Below, in pieces: positions 1 to 4,695 of a DNA stretch of 9,274 nucleotides (position 1 is the stretch's first letter; each line of letters starts with the position of its first letter). The DNA comes from Rhizobiales bacterium CCH10-E5. GTDB taxonomy: Bacteria > Pseudomonadota > Alphaproteobacteria > Rhizobiales > Beijerinckiaceae. Where the stretch lies: NCBI GenBank assembly GCA_001556125.1, contig LSIG01000044.1, forward strand, positions 1-9,274, read 5' to 3'. Made by a program: the position numbers and the translations under genes. The notes beneath the pieces are model-generated. The model saw only the letters and a list, made by a program, of their open reading frames with translations, was not told the DNA's origin and did not search any database.

Positions 1-173
1 CGGCGGACCAGCTCGACGATATCGGCGATGAGCTTTTCCTCATCGTCGCGTCCGTGCGGAATCCGACGTTGTGTCGAGCGATGCTGCCCGAGCACACGGC
101 AGACCCGCCGCTCCGACACCTTCAGGGCGAGCCGGATATGCTCGATGCAGGCGCGGCGACGCGCGGGGCTCAG
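1..173 (-). CDS. IS3-family transposase OrfB, N-terminal part (runs off the left edge)
   Basis: In the -1 frame relative to orfA, the minus strand reads LSPARRRACIEHIRLALKVS, then SERRVCRVLGQHRSTQRR and an HGRDDEEKLIADIVELV stretch. This is the HTH_21-like N-terminal region typical of IS3 OrfB, before the DDE integrase core, which would lie beyond base 1. It has no obvious start codon of its own and is probably made as an OrfAB fusion through the slippery site at 176-182. The part seen is open, with no stop. Confidence 0.85.
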   Translation of the reverse strand, partial: MSPARRRACIEHIRLALKVSERRVCRVLGQHRSTQRRIPHGRDDEEKLIADIVELVR

Positions 174-448
174 TAGTTTCCCGAAGCCGCCTCCTTCAGG
201 ATCAGCTTGTCGAGTGTCAGGTCCGCGACGGCGCGGCGGAGCCGGGCGTTCTCGGCCTCGAGCTCCTTCATCCGCTTCACCAGATCCGTCTTCAGCCCGC
301 CAAACTCACGGCGCCAGCGGTAGTAGCTGACCTCCGTCACCCCGATCGAGCGGATCGCATCGGCAACGGGCTGCCCCTGCGAGACCAGCACATCGACCTG
401 GCGCAGCTTCGCGACGATCTCTTCAGGCTTGTGGCGCTTCTTCGGCAT
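170..448 (-). CDS. IS3-family transposase OrfA (HTH subunit)
   Basis: This is a 92-residue protein starting MPKKRHKPEEIVAKLRQ, the usual opening of IS3 OrfA proteins. Residues about 5-50 form a Tnp_1/HTH_8-type helix-turn-helix with the YYRWRREFGGL signature, followed by a leucine-zipper-like stretch (ELEAENARLRRAVADL) used for dimerisation. The ATG at 448 is preferred over an upstream in-frame ATG at 493, because AGGAGG lies at 455-460, six bases from it. The gene ends TAC-TGA at 170-172. OrfA binds the IS ends and, fused to OrfB by frameshifting, forms the active transposase. No damage is visible in orfA itself. Confidence 0.9.
   Translation of the reverse strand: MPKKRHKPEEIVAKLRQVDVLVSQGQPVADAIRSIGVTEVSYYRWRREFGGLKTDLVKRMKELEAENARLRRAVADLTLDKLILKEAASGNY
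176..182 (-). other. Programmed -1 frameshift heptamer of the IS3 element
   Basis: On the minus strand the bases are G GGA AAC in the orfA frame, a canonical X-XXY-YYZ slippery heptamer. It lies one codon before the orfA stop (TGA 170-172). A -1 slip here enters the orfB frame exactly where OrfB-like sequence begins. The motif and position are seen directly; that it works in this host is inferred from the family. Confidence 0.75.
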
Positions 449-454
449 ATCGGT

Positions 455-460
455 CCTCCT
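455..460 (-). promoter_or_regulatory. Ribosome binding site of IS3 orfA
   Basis: AGGAGG on the minus strand, six bases upstream of the ATG at 448. It decides the start over the upstream in-frame ATG at 493. Confidence 0.75.
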
Positions 461-511
461 GTCTGCCAAAAGACATACTTCAGGGTGGACCAATTCAACG
501 GGGGTGGATCA

Positions 512-1030
512 GTTTGGCGCACCGAACGCATAATCGCCGAGTTGGATGCCGGTCGCGTCGACATCGGCCTTATTCACTCGTCGAGCGAGAATGTACCGTC
601 CGGCTTTAAGATCATCGCCAGCTCACCGCTGAAATGCGTCTTGCCGCCCGGCCATCGCCTCTGCAACGCAGACGTCGTTAAGGCTCAGGACCTTCGCAAC
701 GAACGCCTGATCGCCTATCATAACTCGCTCGATTTCGCTGACACGTTCTGGCGGGTCATCGAGGGCGTGGATCCACCGCCGGAGATCGCCGTCGAGGCGA
801 GTCAGTCGGCCTTGTTGAGGGACTTGGTGCGCTATCGTGTCGGCATCACGCTGCTGGACGGCTTCACGGCCTCCGACACGATGCTTACCGACATGGTGGT
901 CAAGCCATTCGTGCCTTCGCTTCCCTTCCACCTTGCCGTCGCGAGCCGAGGCAGCCGCCTCAGCGCGGATGCGCGGGAATTTCTATCGATCTTGATTGGA
1001 GTTGTAACCGAAATCGCCAATCGACGCTGA
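512..1030 (+). pseudogene. LysR-family regulator, C-terminal effector-binding part, truncated by IS3
   Basis: From 512 a frame of about 172 residues reads as the LysR substrate-binding domain (PBP2-like fold). Recognisable stretches are RIIAELDAGRVDIGLIHSS, CVLPPGHRL, the LLRDLVRYRVGITLLDGF segment and a final strand before TGA at 1028-1030. A whole LysR protein is about 300 residues with an N-terminal winged HTH. That HTH and the linker are missing because the IS3 end lies directly upstream, so this piece cannot bind DNA. The same frame is open leftwards across the IS, but there it is antisense to orfA and not real. The missing half may lie beyond the left end of the IS. The ligand cannot be predicted. 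Confidence 0.8.
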
Positions 1031-1039
1031 TAGTCGTGC

Positions 1040-1299
1040 TCCGGTCGATCCAAAGCCAATCGCCGCAGCCATGTCGGCCTCGTGCCGGGGCGTGCCGAGA
1101 CCCTTACGCGCGCCGGCACGGGCAGAGCGACGAGATCGGCTCGTAGCGCGGCTCGCGCCTTGTCCTTCGCTTTTGCGGCGACAGCGCCCTCAAGGTCGAT
1201 GATCACCGCGTCCGCGCCTGCTCCGGCAACTTTCTCGAAGCGCTCGGGCCGATCGCCAGAGACAAACAGGGGAAGCAGGAAGTCGAGCGATGGCGACAT
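1040..1299 (-). pseudogene. CitE/HpcH-HpaI-like aldolase/lyase, N-terminal fragment with frameshift
   Basis: From the ATG at 1299 the minus strand encodes LPLFVSGDRPERFEK, then GAGADAVIIDLEGAVAAKAK. This is the first beta-alpha units of the CitE/HpcH family (citrate lyase beta-like, CoA-thioester aldol lyases), with the acidic IDLE motif that usually reads IDLED. Around 1099-1101 the homology changes frame: after ARVRV the next frame gives LGTPRHEADMAAA, the expected G-T-P-x-H-E-A-D segment, so one base appears lost. Homology stops near 1040-1060, next to the LysR stop. About 85 of roughly 280 residues survive, so no active enzyme is possible. It is convergent with the LysR fragment, and the two may once have been neighbours. 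Confidence 0.6.
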
Positions 1300-2479
1300 T
1301 CAGCCGGCGTTGGAGCAGGTGCGGCGTGTTTCTGAAAGCAACCGCAAGGTTGCCGATCTGTATCTCGTCCACAACTGCCCGATCCACTTCGTCGTCTCAA
1401 AGCGGAGCCGTGGCACAATCGGGTTCGTCGAGTACCTTCGCTCGCTCGATTTTGACATTCGGACTTGCAATGGGACCGAGGCTGAGCGCATCGCTGCGCG
1501 CGTCAGGTTCTAAAGCAACATCGAGATGGGGGCGCTGTGTCGATACCTACACCGCCTGGACGGCCGCAACGATGGACGCCCTCGACGTCCTCAGATCCGT
1601 CTTCGGAACGATCATGGTGCCCCAATCCGTCATCGACGAATTGCGAACCGTGCGAGACGAGCAGGAGGTGCGTGCCGAGCCGTCCATGACCGTCGCTTGG
1701 CACAATGGCGAGTTCATCCGGCAGGAGCATACTGCAGAAGAAACTGCGGCGCGGCGAAGCTACATCGAAGAGCAGATCTCCCGCATCGAGCCGGCTTGCG
1801 AGGTTCGTCCTGTCAGCATCCCTGGCGAACCTTCCGAGCTTGCCGCGTTGATCTATCAATCCTTTGGACCCCATGCTCTCGACGCCGCCAATCTCGCGGA
1901 CGCGAAGCATGTGCTTGTTTCGGAAGACATGTATTTCCGACAGTATGGCGAGGCCGCTTGCTCGACCAAAGGGGCCTGGCTGCAAGTGGTGTTCTCATTT
2001 GCCCTCGACCTGGGAAGAATGCGGACGTGATGCTTACGGCAATCCGCGAGGATCAAGCGCGAGATTTCGGAAATTTTGCAGCGCTTGCCAATTTCATGGG
2101 CACGCGCAACGCCGAGTTGTGATCGCATATCAATGTCTGCGTCGAGTTCCTCAACCAGCTCTGGCTTGAACATGGTGAGTTCGACCTAGCCTGCAAGCGC
2201 GCGACGAGCATCCTGATCGAGCGAATGGTTCGGTTCCGGTCCAAAGACTGGGCGTTGGTGCTTGCCTTCATCAAGCGCGGCTGCGCCCCCTCCATTAGGC
2301 AATTTCTCGATGGCTGGCTTGCTGGGCACTGCCTCTCCGATGACGCCGTAACAGCTGCTGGCGCAGAGATTGAAGTCGTGGCGACGCAATTGCGCGAGCG
2401 TCGTTCAGCGCGGATTGTCGCGGGCGAGCCAAAGACACCACGCGAGCGAGTGCGCAGGCGCAGCAAAAGACGTAGATGA
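1294..2479 (+). pseudogene. Large PIN-domain protein gene, N-terminally truncated and broken in several places
   Basis: Three collinear pieces in two frames read as one protein. Frame A (about 1294-1540) gives QVRRVSESNRKVADLYLVHN and FVEYLRSLDFDI, with a stop TAA at 1511-1513. Near 1538 the frame shifts and 1539-2015 encodes a PIN-like nuclease domain: VDTYTAWTAATMDALDVLR (first acidic residue), MVPQSVIDELR (second) and DAKHVLVSEDMYFRQ (third). Near 2015-2027 the frame shifts back to LTAIREDQARDFGNFAALAN and GTRNAEL, then TGA at 2120-2122, probably a former Trp codon, then INVCVEFLNQLWLEHGEFD to the basic C-terminus RRRSKRRR at 2479. Some residues appear deleted near 2015. The layout recalls PIN domains associated with TPR/GreAB C-terminal-domain proteins, from memory. 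Such PIN domains are predicted RNases. No functional product is likely. Confidence 0.6.
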
Positions 2480-2497
2480 GCCCGGCGTCTCCCGTCG

Positions 2498-2600
2498 GGC
2501 ATAGCCGGCGCGCAATAGCAGGAGCGTCGTCAGCACGCGAGACAGGCGCCCATTGCCGTCCTGAAAGGGATGGATCTCCAGGAAGACAACGACGAAGACG
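2498..2600 (-). pseudogene. Fic-domain (AMPylase family) fragment holding the active-site motif
   Basis: About 33 residues on the minus strand read VFVVVFLEIHPFQDGNGRLS followed by RVLTTLLLLRAGYA. This contains the complete Fic signature HPFx(D/E)GNGRxxR, with catalytic His at codon 2572-2570. Homology ends abruptly after GYA (2498), where YVPYSSLE-type residues usually follow, and begins abruptly near 2600, where relaxase sequence starts on the other strand. Intact Fic proteins are roughly 200-400 residues. It lies between the end of the PIN pseudogene and the relaxase remnant and is clearly debris rather than a gene. Confidence 0.65.
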
Positions 2601-2956
2601 GAGATGACGACCTTCACCCCGCCGACCAGTACGAACGCTACCGCGAGCTTGCGGAAAATCGCGGATGGGGCACGCTCCGCCGCCGCGAGTTGGACGCCGT
2701 CGGCTCCAAGCTCGCCGCCGGAACCGGCCTGCCTCACCTGAAGGCGGCGGCGGGCGAACACGTCGCCGGCACTTATCGCCAAAGCCTCACCCTGTCGTCC
2801 GGACGGTTCGCGATGATCGACAACGGGCTCGGCTTCCAGCTCGTGCCGTGGTCGCGGGAGATCGATCGCAAGCTCGGCCAGCACATCGCCGGCGTCGCGC
2901 GAGCCGGCGGCGGCATCGAGTGGAGCCTCGGCCGCAAACGCGACCTGGGACTATAA
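2600..2956 (+). pseudogene. Relaxase (DUF3363/VirD2-like) C-terminal remnant
   Basis: The frame reads DQYERYRELAENRGWGTLRR, GLPHLKAAAGEHVAGTYRQS, SGRFAMIDNGLGFQLVPWS and HIAGVARAGGGIEWSLGRK to RDLGL-TAA at 2954-2956. This matches, from memory, the C-terminal DUF3363-type domain of relaxases encoded directly before traG in alphaproteobacterial conjugative elements. The nickase half (His triad and Tyr) of a protein several hundred residues long is absent; the upstream boundary is the Fic fragment at about 2600. An in-frame ATG at 2570 is available but falls in Fic-derived sequence. The relaxase would nick oriT and lead the strand through TraG, so its loss means self-transfer from this copy is not expected. 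Confidence 0.75.
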
Positions 2957-3008
2957 GGGCCATCGTCCACATGCAGTCATGTCGCGGGAGGGTTCAGGCG
3001 CGATCTGA

Positions 3009-3977
3009 TTAGTCGGCGAACTCGCTAAGCCGGCGCAGCTCAGATGCGGTACGCCCGGTTTTGCGTCGAAGCAGCACACGAAGGGTCGTTCCATTAGCGT
3101 ACCCGGTCCGAGAAGCGATTTCATCGACGCTCAATCGAGTCGTCCTCAGAAGATATGTCGCGTGTTCGACCCGCAGATCCTGGTGGTACGCCAGTGGTGA
3201 TCGTCCCAGCACGGCGTGAACTCTTCTCGACAGCGTTCGCGTACTTGCTCCAGTGAACTGCGCCGCGTCTGGGAGCGAGAAAACTCGATCAAGGTTCGTC
3301 CGCACCCATACCTCAAAAGCTTGGACAAGCTCGTCCGTGTGTCGAAGGTGATCCGGGATCGCGTATGTCGCCTGGGGTGAACGCGAGTCGAGCATCAAGT
3401 AGCGTGCTGTCGTCGCCGCAAGTTCAGGGCTGCGCTGTCGAATAAACCACAACGCCAGATCGAAATGGGCCAACACAGCCCCCGCCGTAACGATGTTGTC
3501 GGCCCGCACGATGGTGCGATGATGATCCAAATCCACGCGCGGATAACGGGAGCGAAAGAACGGACTCAGCCACCAACTCGTCGTCGCGGCCCGACCATCC
3601 AACAGGCCGGCCTCCGCTAGCAGGAACGTTCCTGTACATGCCGCTGCGATAGTCGAGCCCCGTTTATGCCACGCGCGCAACAGAACGCCAGCGCTCGCGC
3701 AATCCGGATGGCGGAGTGTGGTGCTCAGCGCCTCCTCGGTCTTTGCGCCGACCGCAGGCACGAGCACAAGATCAGGCGCAAAAGAGGCGACTGCCGGCAC
3801 AGCAGGTATGGCCAAGCCATGCGCAGTCATCGCGCCGTGCCGGACGCTCAGAACGGTCGCCTTGAACGACTTGCTTTCTGAGGTCGGCGCCAGTTCGGCG
3901 GCTGTGGTCAGCGTGTCTTGGAACGCGGCCAGTCCGGTGTCGAAAGTCCCATCAAGGGCAAGGATCGCGATGTTCAT
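3009..3977 (-). CDS. GlxA-family transcriptional regulator (DJ-1/PfpI-like domain plus AraC HTH)
   Basis: This 322-residue protein has the usual GlxA-family length and layout. Residues 1 to about 185 form a DJ-1/PfpI (class I glutamine amidotransferase-like) domain: LDGTFDTGLAAFQDTL near the start, LVLVPAVG at 71-77 and the nucleophile-elbow motif AACTGTFLLAEAGLLDGRA with Cys114. The usual ATTHWW is ATTSWW here, so the His is replaced by Ser; this domain is probably a ligand sensor, not an enzyme. Residues about 220-318 form the AraC-type double HTH (second helix pair in LSVDEIASRTGYANGTTLR). The start ATG at 3977 has no good Shine-Dalgarno. It is divergent from the ABM-fold gene at 4200, a likely target. 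No damage is seen, unlike the neighbouring tra/trb genes. The inducer is unknown. Confidence 0.85.
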   Translation of the reverse strand: MNIAILALDGTFDTGLAAFQDTLTTAAELAPTSESKSFKATVLSVRHGAMTAHGLAIPAVPAVASFAPDLVLVPAVGAKTEEALSTTLRHPDCASAGVLLRAWHKRGSTIAAACTGTFLLAEAGLLDGRAATTSWWLSPFFRSRYPRVDLDHHRTIVRADNIVTAGAVLAHFDLALWFIRQRSPELAATTARYLMLDSRSPQATYAIPDHLRHTDELVQAFEVWVRTNLDRVFSLPDAAQFTGASTRTLSRRVHAVLGRSPLAYHQDLRVEHATYLLRTTRLSVDEIASRTGYANGTTLRVLLRRKTGRTASELRRLSEFAD

Positions 3978-3984
3978 GGCGAGA

Positions 3985-4012
3985 ATGGTACTACATTTGT
4001 CATTTATGCCAA
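3985..4012 (-). promoter_or_regulatory. Possible promoter of the GlxA-like regulator
   Basis: On the minus strand TTGGCA (4007-4012) is followed after 16 bases by TACCAT (3985-3990). This is a fair sigma-70-like pair just before the ATG at 3977. The predicted transcript start would fall almost at the ATG, implying a leaderless or very short leader message, consistent with the missing Shine-Dalgarno. It is weak evidence by eye only. Confidence 0.25.
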
Positions 4013-4187
4013 GCGACTGATGAACTGACCTCCATTAGGGTTGTGACTGCCTTTGGGAACGAAGGCCGCTCTCGGTTGAGGCGCGTATCGACAAAGGCGC
4101 GAGTCGAGCCACTCGGGTGTCTGCAACAACCACTCTTGGAAATCATCGTTGCTGTCGATCCGTGCCGGGGCAGATTCCAAGTCTGAT

Positions 4188-4193
4188 AAGGAG
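4188..4193 (+). promoter_or_regulatory. Ribosome binding site of the ABM-fold gene
   Basis: AAGGAG six bases upstream of the ATG at 4200. It selects this start over an in-frame upstream ATG at 4149, which would add 17 unrelated residues. Confidence 0.7.
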
Positions 4194-4199
4194 ATAGGT

Positions 4200-4493
4200 A
4201 TGATTAAGTTTGGGCTGTATGTTCGGCTGGAAGCGAAGCCCGGCAAAGAGGCGGATCTTGAAGCGTTTCTTCAAGGTGCATTGCCGTTGGCGCAGGAGGA
4301 GACCGGCACGCCGGTGTGGTACGCCGTGAAATTCGGGCCTCAAAGCTACGCGATTTTTGACGCTTTTGCGACCGATGAAGATCGCGGCGCTCACCTGAAT
4401 GGCCCAATTGCTGCCGCTCTGATGCAGCATGCGGACGAACTCTTGTCGACACCGCCCGTGATTGAACGTTGGGATGCTTTGGCGGTGAAGTAG
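4200..4493 (+). CDS. Small antibiotic-biosynthesis-monooxygenase (ABM) fold protein
   Basis: A complete 97-residue protein starts MIKFGLYVRLEAKPGKEADL and continues with FLQGALPLAQEETGTPVWYA, then YAIFDAFATDEDRGAHL and a C-terminal PPVIERWDALAVK. This is the length and pattern of dimeric alpha-beta-barrel (ABM/PF03992-like) proteins: a first beta strand, a K-P-G-K-E turn, an amphipathic helix, a middle Y-A-I-F-D strand, and a helix with an H-L motif. Members include quinol monooxygenases and many proteins of unknown role, so the substrate is not predictable. It has the strongest Shine-Dalgarno of the local genes and sits divergently 222 bp from the GlxA-like regulator, suggesting a regulator/target pair. 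It appears intact. Confidence 0.8.
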   Translation: MIKFGLYVRLEAKPGKEADLEAFLQGALPLAQEETGTPVWYAVKFGPQSYAIFDAFATDEDRGAHLNGPIAAALMQHADELLSTPPVIERWDALAVK

Positions 4494-4643
4494 GATCACT
4501 GGGGAAGGGCCGTCCAGGCACGGAAATTAGCTCGTATAGAATATTCGGCGCCGATACTGCTAAACAGAGTATACCATTCCTACGATAGAAGCGCCGATTA
4601 CTATACGCCGGCAAGATCTGAATTGTTATTTATAGCCGTGATC
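4494..4643 (+). other. AT-richer spacer between the ABM gene and traG
   Basis: There is no convincing gene. The stretch is visibly richer in A and T than the tra/trb genes. It contains a perfect 10-bp palindrome TCGGCGCCGA (4545-4554) and an 8-bp direct repeat GCGCCGAT (4548-4555 and 4591-4598, 43 bp apart), plus several TATA-like tetramers. These could be operator or promoter elements for traG, or simply the edge of the inserted segment. No terminator with a T-run was found after the ABM stop. Confidence 0.35.
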
Positions 4644-4673
4644 CGACCTTTGCGGGATTTGCCGCAAGGGTCG
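4644..4673 (+). promoter_or_regulatory. Hairpin covering the traG ribosome binding site
   Basis: CGACCTTTGCGG (4644-4655) and CCGCAAGGGTCG (4662-4673) form a 12-bp inverted repeat with a single mismatch, which is a G-U pair in RNA, around a 6-nt loop. The right arm contains the AAGGG (4666-4670) that would serve as Shine-Dalgarno for the native traG ATG at 4676. It could be a translation-limiting hairpin or a protein-binding operator. There is no T-run on either side, so it is not a standard terminator. The structure is seen directly; the role is inferred. Confidence 0.55.
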
Positions 4674-4695
4674 CCATGTCCGCCACTAAGATTTT

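Larger units (their letters stand above)
1..511 (-). mobile_element. IS3-family insertion sequence, right-hand part (left part outside window)
   Basis: The segment holds an IS3-type orfA, a -1 slippery heptamer and the start of orfB, all on the minus strand. The outer end is placed at 511. Read on the minus strand the element would start TGATCCACCCCCG, with the TG...CA ends expected for IS3-family elements, and a LysR reading frame resumes at 512. The tail of orfA (KEAASGNY) followed by an LSPARRR start of orfB resembles the IS407-like subgroup, from memory only. The other end and the target duplication lie to the left and cannot be checked. The end could be off by a few bases. Confidence 0.85.

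Noticed and set aside
71..511. N-terminal half of a 319-residue open frame on the plus strand leading into LysR
   Set aside because: It is antisense to IS3 orfA and orfB, has no LysR HTH features and is Arg/Ala-rich shadow sequence. Only the part from 512 is LysR.
2405..2884. 159-residue minus-strand open frame containing the Fic motif
   Set aside because: Only about 33 residues (2498-2600) are Fic-like. The N-terminal 95 residues are antisense to the relaxase remnant, so it is not a complete Fic gene.
2960..2985. Small inverted repeat ACATG-CAGT-CATGT after the relaxase stop
   Set aside because: A five-base stem with no T-run is too weak to call a terminator.
4004..4246. 80-residue minus-strand open frame ending in VPKGSHNPNGGQFISRLA, upstream of the GlxA-like gene
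   Set aside because: The middle part looks somewhat protein-like and could be a remnant. However, its start overlaps the ABM gene antisense, it has no clear ribosome site and I do not recognise a family, so it is not listed as a gene.
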